In this document: positions 14,491 through 24,092 of the stretch, piece after piece | How the letters are laid out: every line of letters starts with the position of its first letter | How positions within the stretch are numbered: the first letter of the stretch is position 1 | Origin: Clostridiaceae bacterium | GTDB taxonomy: Bacteria; Bacillota; Clostridia; Oscillospirales; Acutalibacteraceae | Assembly: GCA_016287385.1 (NCBI GenBank) | Contig: JAEEWM010000004.1 | Coordinates: 1 to 64,000, forward strand | Reading direction: 5' to 3' | Length of the DNA: 64,000 bases | The notes under the pieces: generated by a model | Databases searched by the model: none | What the model was told of the DNA's origin: nothing | The model's input: the letters and a program-made list of their open reading frames with translations, nothing else | Translations under genes and position numbers: made by a program

Positions 14491-15573
14491 ATGTCAAGAG
14501 TTTATAATTTCAGTGCCGGTCCTTCAATGCTTCCTGAGGAAGTTTTGAAGACCGCGGCAGATGAGTTGCTTGAATACGGCACGACCGGTCAGTCGGTAAT
14601 GGAGATGTCGCACCGCTCAAAGGAGTACGACGCTATTATCAAAGAGGCGGAAGCCGATTTAAGGGATATTATGAATATTCCGGAAAACTATGAGGTTCTG
14701 TTCTTGCAGGGAGGTGCTTCGACCCAGTTTGCAATGGTGCCGCTTAACCTTATGAGTAAAAACAATAAGGCGGATTTCATCGTCACCGGCCAGTGGGCAA
14801 ACAAGGCGTATAAAGAGGCGGCACGTTACGGCGAAGCGCGCGTTGTTGCTTCAAGCGCCGATAAGACCTACTCCTACATTCCGAAGACTACGGCAGCTGA
14901 TTTTGACAAGGAAGCCGATTACGTTCATATTTGTATGAACAACACGATTTACGGCACCAAATTCCACGAATTGCCGGACGTTGGCGATATTCCACTTGTT
15001 GCCGATATTTCGAGCTGTATTCTTTCCGAACCTATCGATGTTTCCAAGTTCGGTATCCTTTATGCTGGCGCGCAGAAAAACGTTGCTCCCGCCGGCGTTA
15101 CTATCGTTATTATCCGCAAGGACCTTATCGGTAACGCGATGGATATCACACCGACTATGCTCAACTACCAGACGCACGCCGAAAACGGCTCGATGTTCAA
15201 TACGCCGCCTTGCTACTGCATCTATGTGGCGGGACTTGTCTTCAAATGGATAAAGAAGCTCGGCGGACTTACCGAGATGAAGAAAATCAATGAAGAAAAA
15301 GCAAAGATACTTTACGATTTTCTTGACGGCAGTAAGCTCTTTAAGGGCACGGTTGTTCCCGAGGACCGTTCACTTATGAATGTTCCGTTCATCACCGGTG
15401 ATGAGGCACTTGACGCCAAATTCGTCGCCGAGGCGAAAGCGGCGGGATTTGTCAATCTTAAAGGTCACAGAAGCGTGGGAGGTATGCGCGCTTCAATTTA
15501 TAACGCAATGCCGGTTGAAGGCGTAAAGAAACTTGTTGAGTTTATGAAAAAATTTGAAGAGGAAAATGCGTAA
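14491..15573 (+). CDS. serC: Phosphoserine aminotransferase
   Basis: 360 residues, start ATG 14491 behind GGAGG. Fold-type I PLP enzyme converting 3-phosphohydroxypyruvate and glutamate to phosphoserine. SRVYNFSAGPSMLPEEVL opens the protein, EMSHRSKEYD and LFLQGGASTQF are family motifs, and GAQKNVAPAG holds the PLP lysine. The C-terminus KGHRSVGGMRASIYNAMP is typical. The stop overlaps the serA start, so the first two steps of serine synthesis are coupled. Confidence 0.97.
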   Translation: MSRVYNFSAGPSMLPEEVLKTAADELLEYGTTGQSVMEMSHRSKEYDAIIKEAEADLRDIMNIPENYEVLFLQGGASTQFAMVPLNLMSKNNKADFIVTGQWANKAYKEAARYGEARVVASSADKTYSYIPKTTAADFDKEADYVHICMNNTIYGTKFHELPDVGDIPLVADISSCILSEPIDVSKFGILYAGAQKNVAPAGVTIVIIRKDLIGNAMDITPTMLNYQTHAENGSMFNTPPCYCIYVAGLVFKWIKKLGGLTEMKKINEEKAKILYDFLDGSKLFKGTVVPEDRSLMNVPFITGDEALDAKFVAEAKAAGFVNLKGHRSVGGMRASIYNAMPVEGVKKLVEFMKKFEEENA

Positions 15574-16733
15574 TGTATAAGATTAAAACTTACAATAAAA
15601 TTTCTAAAGTCGGTCTTACCGCGTTTGACGATAAATACACGGTAGGTGATGAAGTTGAAAACGCGGACGGCGCCATTGTCCGTTCCGCGGCTCTTCATGA
15701 CACCCAGTTCCCGGAGTCTCTTAAAGCCATAGCGCGCGCCGGCGCCGGGACAAACAATATTCCGGTCGACCGTTGCAGTGAGAACGGCATTGTTGTATTC
15801 AATACTCCGGGTGCAAACGCGAACGCGGTAAAAGAGCTTGTTATCGCAGGTATGCTCATTTCATCCCGCAGGGTTATTCCCGCTATCGAATGGGCTAAAA
15901 CATTGAAGGGTCAGGGAGACGAAGTAGGCAAGCTTGTTGAAAAAGGCAAGGGCGCTTTTACAGGTCCCGAGCTCAAGGGCAAAACGCTCGGTGTTATAGG
16001 TCTCGGCGCTATCGGCGTACTTGTAGCAAACGCCGCAAATCATCTCGGCATGACCGTTTACGGATATGACCCGTATCTTTCGGTGAATTCCGCCTGGAAT
16101 CTTACTCATAACGCGGTTCATATTTACGATATCAACGAGATTTTCAAGCAGTGCGATTATATTACGGTTCACGTGCCGCTTGTTGATTCCACAAAGAATA
16201 TGATAAACAAGGATACAATAAACCTTATGAAGAACGGCGTGCGTATTCTTAACTTTGCCCGCGCGGGTCTCGTCAATTCCGCCGATATTAAAGCCGCGCT
16301 TGAAAGCGGCAAAGTCGCGGCTTACGTTACCGATTTTCCGACCGATGATGTTCTCGACGTTGACGGCGTTATAGCGATACCGCACCTCGGCGCTTCCACA
16401 CCCGAGTCAGAAGACAACTGCGCGGCTATGGCGGCTAAGGAGCTTATCGATTATATCGAAAACGGTAATATAACAAACTCTGTTAATCTGCCTGAAATAG
16501 TAATGCCCCGCAGCAGTGAAAAGCGTATATGCGTCATCCACAAAAATATTCCGAATATGCTGACTTCAATCACGGGAATCGTCGCGGCTAACAACGTTAA
16601 TATTGAAAATATGCTCAATAAGTCAAGAGGCGATTTCGCCTATACCATGCTCGATGTAAGCGGTATCGACGAAAACGAGGTTACGGAAAAAATCAAAGCG
16701 GTTGAAGGCATTATTCGCGTACGTATAATCTGA
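15573..16733 (+). CDS. serA: D-3-phosphoglycerate dehydrogenase with ACT domain
   Basis: 386 residues. Oxidises 3-phosphoglycerate to 3-phosphohydroxypyruvate with NAD. Substrate domain halves flank a Rossmann fold with GVIGLGAIGVLVANAA; the catalytic Arg is in ARAGAGTNNIP and the Glu/His pair in the DFPTDD...AIPHLGASTPESE region. A short C-terminal ACT domain (RICVIHKNIPNMLTSITGIV) probably binds serine for feedback. The form is of the compact clostridial type. Start overlaps the serC stop (TAATG). Confidence 0.95.
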   Translation: MYKIKTYNKISKVGLTAFDDKYTVGDEVENADGAIVRSAALHDTQFPESLKAIARAGAGTNNIPVDRCSENGIVVFNTPGANANAVKELVIAGMLISSRRVIPAIEWAKTLKGQGDEVGKLVEKGKGAFTGPELKGKTLGVIGLGAIGVLVANAANHLGMTVYGYDPYLSVNSAWNLTHNAVHIYDINEIFKQCDYITVHVPLVDSTKNMINKDTINLMKNGVRILNFARAGLVNSADIKAALESGKVAAYVTDFPTDDVLDVDGVIAIPHLGASTPESEDNCAAMAAKELIDYIENGNITNSVNLPEIVMPRSSEKRICVIHKNIPNMLTSITGIVAANNVNIENMLNKSRGDFAYTMLDVSGIDENEVTEKIKAVEGIIRVRII

Positions 16734-16761
16734 TTTCAAATAAAACATGAGGTGAAGAACA

Positions 16762-18273
16762 ATGTTGGTATTTGCATTTGTCCTGTATTTTATCCTGGTT
16801 TTGGCAATCGGCGTATTCTTCTACGTTAAGAACATCAAAAACAACAGCGAAGGTGAGTATTTCCTCGGCGGCAGGAGTATGGGTCCGTGGGTGACGGCGC
16901 TAAGTGCTCAGGCCTCTGATATGAGCGCGTGGCTGCTTATGGGTCTGCCGGGAAGCGTGCTGGCGTTCGGTCTCGGTCAGGCGTGGATAGGCATAGGTCT
17001 TGCTCTCGGCACCGCGGCAAACTGGATATTCGTTGCAAGGCGTCTGCGCCGTTTTTCGGCGGCTGCCAACGATTCGATAACCTTGCCGCAATACCTTTCC
17101 AACCGTTTTGTTACCGGCGGAAAAACCTTGCAGGTTATAAGCGCTGTTATATTCCTTGTATGCTTTACGGTTTACGTTGCTTCAAGCTTCGTTGCCGGTA
17201 GAGATGTTTTCACGAGCGTTTTCCCTGATATCGGCGGGCAGACAGCGCTTCTAATCTTTGCTGCCATTATTATACTTTATACTTTTCTCGGCGGCTTCAA
17301 GGCGGTTTGCTGGACCGACTTCTTCCAGGGTCTTTTAATGCTTGCGGCACTTATCGCGGTACCGCTGGTTCTGTACTATGCAAAAAATCTTGACTTTTCA
17401 AAGCTTCAAGACGTTTACAGCTATTATGACGAAAGCAAAAAGGATTACGTTGAATGTGCTTTCAGTACGAACCTGTTCGGCGCGAAGTGGCAGGATATTG
17501 TTTCGGGTCTCGCGTGGGGACTCGGCTATTTCGGTATGCCGCATATTCTCGTAAGATTTATGTCGATAAAGAAGTCTTCTATGGTAAAAAAGAGCGCGAC
17601 AGTCGCTATAATTTGGGTAATTATCGCTCTTTCCGCGGCTATCTTAATAGCCGTTTTAGGCAGAGCGTATATCGGCGGCGAGCTTTTGCGTAACGGCAAT
17701 CAGAAGCTCGTGTTTATTGAATTGGCGAGAAAGCTTTTCCCCGGCTTTATTACGGGTCTGCTTTTAGCGGCTATAATCGCTGCTTCAATGAGTACGGCGG
17801 ACAGTCAGCTGCTTGTTGCTTCTTCTTCATTTACAAGCGATATTTACAAGCCCATAATTCGCAAGAAGGCGTCTGACAATGAGACGGTTTGGGTAGGTCG
17901 CGTAACGATAATTATAGTCGCGGTCATAGCTTACTTCATTGCAAGCGCAAAGGGAAGCGGTGCTCAGGCGATTATGAATTTGGTTGAAAACGCATGGGGC
18001 GGCTTCGGCGCGTCGTTCGGTCCGGTCGTTATACTCTCGCTCTTCTGGAAGCGTATGACGTATAAGGGCGCGGTTGCCGGTATCACGGCAGGTGCCCTGA
18101 CTGACGTATGCTGGCTTATCTGGATAAAAGAGGCAACAGGCGTTTATGAGCTTCTGCCCGGCTTTATCGTAGGTATGATAGCTTGCGTTATAGTATCGCT
18201 TATTGATAAGCAACCGTCTGATGAAGTTAAAGCGCTTTTCGGGCGCGCAACCGATAAGTCTGTTGACGACTGA
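16762..18273 (+). CDS. putP: Sodium/proline symporter, PutP type
   Basis: 503 residues with about 13 membrane helices, SSS family. Key motifs are SAQASDMSAWLLMGLPG near residue 50 (sodium and proline sites), FLGGFKAVCWTDFFQG, and SMSTADSQLLVASSSF around residue 340. It imports proline with sodium. Ribosome site GAGGTG before the ATG at 16762. It follows serA by 28 bases and may share that transcript. Confidence 0.93.
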   Translation: MLVFAFVLYFILVLAIGVFFYVKNIKNNSEGEYFLGGRSMGPWVTALSAQASDMSAWLLMGLPGSVLAFGLGQAWIGIGLALGTAANWIFVARRLRRFSAAANDSITLPQYLSNRFVTGGKTLQVISAVIFLVCFTVYVASSFVAGRDVFTSVFPDIGGQTALLIFAAIIILYTFLGGFKAVCWTDFFQGLLMLAALIAVPLVLYYAKNLDFSKLQDVYSYYDESKKDYVECAFSTNLFGAKWQDIVSGLAWGLGYFGMPHILVRFMSIKKSSMVKKSATVAIIWVIIALSAAILIAVLGRAYIGGELLRNGNQKLVFIELARKLFPGFITGLLLAAIIAASMSTADSQLLVASSSFTSDIYKPIIRKKASDNETVWVGRVTIIIVAVIAYFIASAKGSGAQAIMNLVENAWGGFGASFGPVVILSLFWKRMTYKGAVAGITAGALTDVCWLIWIKEATGVYELLPGFIVGMIACVIVSLIDKQPSDEVKALFGRATDKSVDD

Positions 18274-18285
18274 TAAATGCGATAA

Positions 18286-18315
18286 CCTCTTGTGCCGTAA
18301 ATGCGGCGCAAGAGG
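18286..18315 (+). terminator. Hairpin between putP and the lipoprotein gene
   Basis: CCTCTTGTGCCG pairs with CGGCGCAAGAGG around TAAATG. There is no T-run, so it may attenuate rather than stop transcription into the next gene. Confidence 0.5.
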
Positions 18316-18347
18316 CGCTTTGCACTTCAATATAAGGAGACTTTATT

Positions 18348-18725
18348 ATGAAAAAGATTGTTTCTTTACTGTTGGTACTTCTTCTTTGCTGTTTTGCCCT
18401 TACCGCCTGCGGTGATTCCGAAAAAGCCGATTCAAAATCAGGCGCCGATAATGCCGCGTCGAGCGAAAAGGAAGTCGCCGACGTTAATCCGATTGTCGGT
18501 ACCTGGAAGTATAATGGCAGTTCGCTTAACTACACCTACGTTTTCAAAGCCGACGGTACCGGTACGTATTTCGGAGAAGATTTTACCTACACGGTTGACG
18601 GGAACAAGCTTTCGATACTTTATGAGGGTAATACCGAGCCTTTCGTAACCGAATTTGAAATTGACGGTGACCGCCTCAATGTAAAAGACAGTTTCGGTTC
18701 GGATACTATCTATATTAAGCAGTAG
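18348..18725 (+). CDS. Small lipoprotein with lipocalin/DUF5640-like beta domain
   Basis: 125 residues. Signal peptide with lipobox LTAC at residues 18-21, a Ser/Ala/Asp linker, then a beta-rich domain: [39 protein letters not shown] and [19 protein letters not shown]. Such short barrels (DUF5640-like) are common in Clostridia lipoproteins; ligand unknown. Lies on the outer face of the membrane. Confidence 0.75.
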   Translation: MKKIVSLLLVLLLCCFALTACGDSEKADSKSGADNAASSEKEVADVNPIVGTWKYNGSSLNYTYVFKADGTGTYFGEDFTYTVDGNKLSILYEGNTEPFVTEFEIDGDRLNVKDSFGSDTIYIKQ

Positions 18726-18738
18726 CGAAAACTTATTC

Positions 18739-18767
18739 TTGAAAAAGCAGACCTCCTGTGTTATATT
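18739..18767 (+). promoter_or_regulatory. Promoter of rubrerythrin
   Basis: TTGAAA (18739-18744), 17-base spacer, TATATT (18762-18767). The spacer contains GACCTCC, the exact reverse complement of the GGAGGTC ribosome site 40 bases downstream. Confidence 0.75.
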
Positions 18768-18801
18768 TTCCTTAAAGGAAAAGACATGGGAGGTCGATTT
18801 T

Positions 18802-19338
18802 ATGAGTAAATATTCAGGCACAAAAACCGAAAAGAATCTGCAGGCGGCGTTTGCCGGGGAATCACAGGCGCGAAACAAGTACACATATTTTGCTTCAAAG
18901 GCAAAAAAAGAGGGCTTTGAGCAGATAGCGGCTATTTTCCTTTCAACCGCGGATAACGAAAAAGAGCACGCAAAAATGTGGTTTAAGGAGCTTGAAGGTA
19001 TCGGCGATACCGCACAGAATCTCGCCGCCGCGGCGGATGGCGAAAACTACGAGTGGACCGATATGTACGAGGGCTTCGCAAAAACCGCCGAGGAAGAGGG
19101 CTTTACCGAGCTTGCCGAGAAATTCCGCGCGGTTGGTCTCATAGAAAAGCACCATGAGGAACGTTATCGCGCGCTTCTTAAAAACGTAGAGGCGCAGGAA
19201 GTGTTCAAAAAGAGCGAGGTCAAGGTATGGGAGTGCCGTAACTGCGGTCATATTGTAGTTGGCACCGCCGCACCGGAAATATGCCCCGTTTGCGCCCACC
19301 CGCAGGCTTATTTCGAGATAGTAAAAGAGAATTATTGA
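18802..19338 (+). CDS. rbr: Rubrerythrin
   Basis: 178 residues from the ATG at 18802. An N-terminal diiron four-helix ferritin-like domain with the Glu ligands in [24 protein letters not shown], and [12 protein letters not shown]; a C-terminal rubredoxin domain with CRNCG and CPVCAHP. It reduces hydrogen peroxide in anaerobes using electrons passed through the rubredoxin centre. Monocistronic: own promoter and a strong terminator. Confidence 0.96.
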   Translation: MSKYSGTKTEKNLQAAFAGESQARNKYTYFASKAKKEGFEQIAAIFLSTADNEKEHAKMWFKELEGIGDTAQNLAAAADGENYEWTDMYEGFAKTAEEEGFTELAEKFRAVGLIEKHHEERYRALLKNVEAQEVFKKSEVKVWECRNCGHIVVGTAAPEICPVCAHPQAYFEIVKENY

Positions 19339-19357
19339 TTATTCTTTAATGTATGAT

Positions 19358-19397
19358 ACGCGCCCCTGAAAGAGTTGCTCTTTCAGGGGCGCGTTTA
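19358..19397 (+). terminator. Terminator of rubrerythrin
   Basis: A 17-bp perfect stem, ACGCGCCCCTGAAAGAG with CTCTTTCAGGGGCGCGT, followed by TTTA. It is strong enough to act in both directions. Confidence 0.85.
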
Positions 19398-19439
19398 TGG
19401 TACCGTTTTAACTGTCAAAGACTGCAGATATATTGCATA

Positions 19440-19471
19440 AAACCGCCCCGGGTTCAAATGAACCCGGGGCG
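19440..19471 (-). terminator. Terminator of ppdK
   Basis: CGCCCCGGGTTC (19444-19455) pairs with GAACCCGGGGCG (19460-19471); on the minus strand it is followed by GTTTTATG. Confidence 0.85.
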
Positions 19472-19497
19472 ACTGTTATCGTAATGATGATAACAAA

Positions 19498-22140
19498 TTA
19501 TTTCTTATCCTTTATCGCTGCCTGAGCTGCGGAAAGTCTTGCTATCGGAACGCGGAAGGGTGAGCAGGATACGTAATCAAGGCCGATATTGTGGCAGAAC
19601 TCGATGGACGAAGGATCGCCGCCGTGCTCGCCGCAGATGCCGCAGTGAAGCGTGCTTCTTACCGCCTTACCGTTCTTAACGGCAAGTTCCATAAGCTGAC
19701 CTACGCCGGTTGTATCAAGGCGAGCGAACGGATCAGACTCGAAAATCTTGTTGGCGTAGTATGCCGGCAGGAATTTGCCCGCGTCGTCACGGCTGAAGCC
19801 AAATGTCATCTGAGTAAGGTCGTTGGTGCCGAAGCAGAAGAACTCAGCCTCTTTCGCGATATCGGCCGCTGTGAGCGCCGCACGCGGAATCTCGATCATC
19901 GTGCCGACTTCATATTTAAGGTCGCTGCCTGCCGCCGTGATAACCTCATCAGCAGTCTTAACAACTACATCCTTAACGAACTTAAGCTCTTTAACTTCGC
20001 AAGCAAGCGGTATCATGATCTCGGGAACGATGCTCCAGTCGTTATGGCGCGCCTTAACGGCGATAGCCGCCTTAATAACCGCCTTGGTCTGCATCTTGGC
20101 AATTTCCGGATAGGTAACAGCAAGACGGCAGCCGCGGTGACCCATCATCGGGTTGAACTCGTGGAGGTCGTTTATAACCTGCTTGATGTAAGCAACGGTC
20201 TTGCCCTGAGTTTTGGCGAGAGCTTCAATATCGGCTTCCTCGGTGGGAACAAACTCGTGGAGCGGGGGATCGAGGAAACGGATGGTTACAGGGTAACCGC
20301 CGAGCGCCTCGAAGAGACCTTCAAAGTCCGCCTGCTGCATGGGCTCTATTTTGGCAAGAGCGGCTTCGCGCTCTTCAACCGTTTCAGAGCAGATCATCTC
20401 GCGGAAAGCGCCGATTCTGTCGGGATCGAAGAACATATGCTCAGTCCTGCAAAGACCGATGCCCTGAGCGCCGAGCTCGGCGGCGCGTTTAGCGTCAGCC
20501 GGGGTGTCGGCATTGGTGCGAACCTTAAGCTTTCTGAACTTATCGGCAAGTTGCATTATTCTGCCGAAGTAACCGCTGTTCGGGTCTGCCGGAACGGTCG
20601 GAATAACGCAATCATAGATGTTACCGGTCGAACCGTCGAGAGAAAGACCGTCGCCCTCTTTGAATACCTTGCCGGCAAGGGTGAACTGTTTATTCTCTTC
20701 ATCCATCTTTATATCGCCGCAGCCGGATACACAGCAAGTACCCATACCGCGGGCGACAACCGCCGCGTGAGAGGTCTGACCGCCGCGAACGGTGAGTATG
20801 CCCTGAGCATACTTCATACCTTCGATATCCTCAGGCGAGGTTTCAAGGCGAACGAGTATTACTTTTTCGCCGGCCTTGCCTTTTTCGGCGGCGTCTTCCG
20901 CAGTGAATACTATTTTACCTGCGGCGGCGCCGGGAGAGGCGGCAATACCTTTGCCGACTACATTGTTCTTGTCGGCTTCTTTGAGCGCCTTCGGATCAAA
21001 GGTCGGGTGGAGAAGCATATCAAGACTCTTTGCGTCTATCTGCATTACCGCTTCTTCTTCGCTTATCATGCCTTCATCAATAAGGTCGCAGGCAATCTTG
21101 ATAGCGGCGGCGGCGGTACGCTTACCGTTACGGGTCTGAAGCATAAAGAGCTTACCGTGCTCAATGGTGAATTCCATATCCTGCATATCGCGGTAATGAT
21201 TTTCAAGAGTTTTGCAAACATTCTGGAACTCGTCAAACGCCGCGGGGAACTTGTCCTTCATCTCGCTGATCGGCATCGGAGTACGAACGCCGGCAACAAC
21301 GTCTTCACCCTGAGCGTTGGTGAGGAATTCGCCCATAAGACCTTTTTCGCCGGTGGCGGGGTTACGGGTAAAGGCAACACCGGTACCGCAATCGTCACCC
21401 ATGTTACCGAAAGCCATCATCTGTACGTTAACCGCGGTACCCCAGGAATAGGGAATATCATGGTCCATACGGTAGATGTTGGCGCGCGGGTTGTCCCAGG
21501 AGCGGAAAACGGCTTTGATAGCCTCGAACAACTGCTCTTTCGGGTCGGACGGGAAGTCCTTACCGAGCTGGTTCTTATATTCGGCTTTGAACTGATTTGC
21601 AAGCTCTTTGAGATCATCCGCGGTAAGCTCAACGTCATAGGTGACGCCTTTCTTTTCCTTCATCTCATCGATGAGCTTTTCAAAATACTTCTTGCCGACC
21701 TCCATAACAACATCGGAGAACATCTGAATAAATCTGCGGTAGCAGTCCCACGCCCAACGGGGATTGTTTGATTTTTCGGCTATAACGTCGACAACTTGAT
21801 CGTTAAGACCGAGGTTAAGAATAGTATCCATCATACCGGGCATTGAAGCACGCGCACCGGAACGAACGGAAACGAGGAGCGGGTTTTCAAGGTCGCCGAA
21901 CTTTTTGCCGGTGATGCCTTCCATCTTCTCGATGTACTCCATGATTTGCGCCTGAATTTCAGGATTGATCTGACGACCGTCTTCATAATACTGCGTGCAG
22001 GCCTCTGTAGAAATTGTGAAGCCCTGCGGAACGGGAAGACCGATACTTGTCATCTCTGCAAGGTTTGCACCCTTGCCGCCGAGGAGCTCGCGCATCTGCG
22101 CATTACCTTCGCTGAAAAGGTAAACATACTTGTGACTCAT
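19498..22140 (-). CDS. ppdK: Pyruvate, phosphate dikinase
   Basis: 880 residues from the ATG at 22140, which has AGGAGG 9 bases upstream; the TTG at 22147 touches the ribosome site and is rejected. Interconverts pyruvate, ATP and phosphate with PEP, AMP and pyrophosphate. N-terminal ATP-grasp domain (GGKGANLAEM, SVRSGARASMPGMMDTI), swivelling domain with catalytic His in GGQTSHAAVVARGMG, C-terminal TIM barrel with the catalytic Cys in GICGEHGGDPSS. Full length. Used in anaerobes for glycolysis or PEP supply. Confidence 0.97.
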   Translation of the reverse strand: MSHKYVYLFSEGNAQMRELLGGKGANLAEMTSIGLPVPQGFTISTEACTQYYEDGRQINPEIQAQIMEYIEKMEGITGKKFGDLENPLLVSVRSGARASMPGMMDTILNLGLNDQVVDVIAEKSNNPRWAWDCYRRFIQMFSDVVMEVGKKYFEKLIDEMKEKKGVTYDVELTADDLKELANQFKAEYKNQLGKDFPSDPKEQLFEAIKAVFRSWDNPRANIYRMDHDIPYSWGTAVNVQMMAFGNMGDDCGTGVAFTRNPATGEKGLMGEFLTNAQGEDVVAGVRTPMPISEMKDKFPAAFDEFQNVCKTLENHYRDMQDMEFTIEHGKLFMLQTRNGKRTAAAAIKIACDLIDEGMISEEEAVMQIDAKSLDMLLHPTFDPKALKEADKNNVVGKGIAASPGAAAGKIVFTAEDAAEKGKAGEKVILVRLETSPEDIEGMKYAQGILTVRGGQTSHAAVVARGMGTCCVSGCGDIKMDEENKQFTLAGKVFKEGDGLSLDGSTGNIYDCVIPTVPADPNSGYFGRIMQLADKFRKLKVRTNADTPADAKRAAELGAQGIGLCRTEHMFFDPDRIGAFREMICSETVEEREAALAKIEPMQQADFEGLFEALGGYPVTIRFLDPPLHEFVPTEEADIEALAKTQGKTVAYIKQVINDLHEFNPMMGHRGCRLAVTYPEIAKMQTKAVIKAAIAVKARHNDWSIVPEIMIPLACEVKELKFVKDVVVKTADEVITAAGSDLKYEVGTMIEIPRAALTAADIAKEAEFFCFGTNDLTQMTFGFSRDDAGKFLPAYYANKIFESDPFARLDTTGVGQLMELAVKNGKAVRSTLHCGICGEHGGDPSSIEFCHNIGLDYVSCSPFRVPIARLSAAQAAIKDKK

Positions 22141-22277
22141 TGAAGTCAACCTCCTAATAATATTTTATGGACAAACCATATTTACAAATTAAGTATGCAA
22201 AGACAAAACTCTGCATATCCAATTTATTATAACACAATATTTGGAAAAATAAAGCATTTTTTTCGCAAAACCCTGTT

Positions 22278-22313
22278 AAAAAAATAACAAAGCGGCGGAT
22301 TTGCAAATCCGCC
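22278..22313 (-). terminator. Terminator of the ECF S-component gene
   Basis: A perfect palindrome GGCGGATTTGCAAATCCGCC (22294-22313) followed on the minus strand by a T-rich run ending in seven T. Confidence 0.8.
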
Positions 22314-22322
22314 GGAAAAATA

Positions 22323-22937
22323 TCAGAATATTCTCACGTTAAACCGCTTTTCAACCACTTTGACAACGCGGTAAATCACGGGCGAGAGAACCGAGTTAAG
22401 GAGAAATTCAAAGAGAAAATTCAAACCGATAAGTGTGACTAAAACGTAGAAGAAAACGTTGTTATCACCGGACCATACAAACAGAGTGTCCTTAAAGAAT
22501 GTGAACATGGCGAAAATAAAAATCCCGGTGTTGATAATCGGAGCGGAAACCGCGGCGAGAATAACCGCCAACTGCATATTCTTTTTCTTTAATGCCGCGG
22601 CGATAAGACCGGGTACGTATCCCGCCATCATCGCCTTGCCCATGCAGGTAACTATCGTGAGAATCGGCGAGGCGTTAAAAAGAATGTGACCGCCCTGGTC
22701 AATGCCCGAAATGCAACCGATAACAGTGACCGCGCCGAAAACAGCGCCGAGTATTGAACCGAAGCCCGGTCCGAGCAGTACGGCGCCCAGAACAACCGGT
22801 ACTAAAACGAGCGTAAGCGGAAACTGACCGATTTTAATGAAATAACTGATAAACTGCAATACGATTACCAGTGCACTGAAAATGCCGAGCAGCGCAAGTA
22901 CGTGCGGGTCTCTGTAATTAACTTTTTCTTTTTTCAT
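22323..22937 (-). CDS. ECF transporter S component, probably for pantothenate
   Basis: 204 residues from the ATG at 22937, with GGAGGTAATAAA just before; a longer frame from 22979 lacks a ribosome site. Six predicted membrane helices with the S-component look (FPLTLVLVPVVLGAVLLGPG, then GSILGAVFGAV). It would bind a vitamin and dock on a shared EcfA-EcfT module encoded elsewhere. Being directly downstream of coaX, a pantothenate kinase, suggests pantothenate as cargo. A further possibility is another vitamin such as riboflavin, but the position argues for pantothenate. Confidence 0.75.
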   Translation of the reverse strand: MKKEKVNYRDPHVLALLGIFSALVIVLQFISYFIKIGQFPLTLVLVPVVLGAVLLGPGFGSILGAVFGAVTVIGCISGIDQGGHILFNASPILTIVTCMGKAMMAGYVPGLIAAALKKKNMQLAVILAAVSAPIINTGIFIFAMFTFFKDTLFVWSGDNNVFFYVLVTLIGLNFLFEFLLNSVLSPVIYRVVKVVEKRFNVRIF

Positions 22938-23014
22938 TTTATTACCTCCGATACTGTCCGCAAAAGCGGTACAGTTCATAAAATTTGCATTATCCGAAAA
23001 GGATAAATAATGCC

Positions 23015-23779
23015 TTATTTGTTGCGCTCGTAGATCTCGCGCAAGCCCTCAAGGAGCAGGTTCTCATCATAAATGACGTCGTGCTTGCAGTGGGTAACTA
23101 TCTCCCTTGAAAGGCCGCCTGTGGCTACAACCGTGGGGAAACATCCGAGCTCGTCCGAAATCTGGCTGATAAGCCCGTCAAGCATAGCCGCTGCACCGAA
23201 CACAAGCCCGGACTGCATACTGTCAACAGTATTTGTGCCTATAACGCTCTTTGGCGCGCTGATACTCACGCTCGGCAACGCCGCGGTGTTTTCAGTAAGC
23301 GCTTTAAGCGTGAGCCGTACTCCTGCCGCGATAACGCCGCCGCGATAGGTTGCGTTTTCGTCTATCACGCTGATCGTGGTAGCGGTTCCCATATCAATAA
23401 CGATGCAGGGAAGCGTATATTCGTTTATCGCGCCGACGGCGCCGGCTACAAGGTCCGCGCCGAGTTGTGCCGGATTATCTATTTTAATGTTAAGCCCGGT
23501 TTTAACGCCGGGACCGAGTTCGAGCGGTACGATGTCGCAGAGAAAAGATACTGCCTGCCGCAAAGCCGTTGCAACGGTCGGCACAACAGAAGCTATGATA
23601 CAGTCCTCAATATCCTTATGACCGTATCCGTGCAGTTCGAGTATATTCTTTAAGTCAATCGCGTACTGGTCGGCAGTCGTTTTACTGTCGGTAGCGAGTC
23701 TGCCGGTAAACAGTAAAACCTGTTCGTCATATACGCCGAGAGTGATATTGGTGTTTCCTATATCGACCGCAAGCAGCAT
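23015..23779 (-). CDS. coaX: Type III pantothenate kinase
   Basis: 254 residues, full length. ASKHA-fold kinase that phosphorylates pantothenate in the first step of CoA synthesis. Phosphate motifs MLLAVDIGNTNITLGVYD at the start and CIVIDMGTATTISVID in the middle; GADLVAGAVGA and GLVFGAAAMLDGLI are typical. Start ATG 23779 has GGAGCG before it. Cotranscribed with the ECF component 78 bases downstream. Confidence 0.95.
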   Translation of the reverse strand: MLLAVDIGNTNITLGVYDEQVLLFTGRLATDSKTTADQYAIDLKNILELHGYGHKDIEDCIIASVVPTVATALRQAVSFLCDIVPLELGPGVKTGLNIKIDNPAQLGADLVAGAVGAINEYTLPCIVIDMGTATTISVIDENATYRGGVIAAGVRLTLKALTENTAALPSVSISAPKSVIGTNTVDSMQSGLVFGAAAMLDGLISQISDELGCFPTVVATGGLSREIVTHCKHDVIYDENLLLEGLREIYERNK

Positions 23780-23923
23780 GCTATCGCTCCTTTCAAACTT
23801 CTCCTGAACATTTTAACATTATTTAATGTCAAATGCAATATAATTACATACAAATTTTCACACGGACTGTGCGGGTTTTGAGGCAAAATAACGGTTAAAA
23901 TTATACTTATAAAGCGTTTTTAC

Positions 23924-23952
23924 TTGACAAAACGGTGCGTTTAAGATATTAT
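23924..23952 (+). promoter_or_regulatory. Promoter of tRNA-Leu(UAA)
   Basis: TTGACA (23924-23929), 17-base spacer, TATTAT (23947-23952), 9 bases before the tRNA. Confidence 0.85.
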
Positions 23953-23961
23953 ACTTTATGC

Positions 23962-24048
23962 GCCGCTGTGGCGGAATAGGCAGACGCAAGGGACTTAAAA
24001 TCCCTCGGTAGCAATACCGTACCGGTTCAAGTCCGGTCAGCGGCACCA
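23962..24048 (+). tRNA. tRNA-Leu(UAA)
   Basis: 87 bases, class II. Acceptor GCCGCTG/CAGCGGC, anticodon loop CTTAAAA giving UAA, long variable arm CGGTAGCAATACCG, T arm CCGGTTCAAGTCCGG, encoded CCA. Confidence 0.97.
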
Positions 24049-24050
24049 TC

Positions 24051-24088
24051 AAAAAATCCTCTTTTGTTTACCAAAAGAGGATTTTTTT
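24051..24088 (+). terminator. Terminator of tRNA-Leu(UAA), 16-bp perfect stem
   Basis: AAAAAATCCTCTTTTG (24051-24066) pairs with CAAAAGAGGATTTTTT (24072-24087), starting two bases after the CCA. The TCCTCTTTTGT core and the bases before and after match the tRNA-Lys terminator at 660-697. Confidence 0.9.
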
Positions 24089-24092
24089 GAAC

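Noticed and set aside
19591..21771. 726-codon open frame on the plus strand opposite ppdK
   Set aside because: It is exactly antisense to the highly conserved ppdK gene; the protein has no recognisable motif and the frame is a by-product of GC-biased codons.
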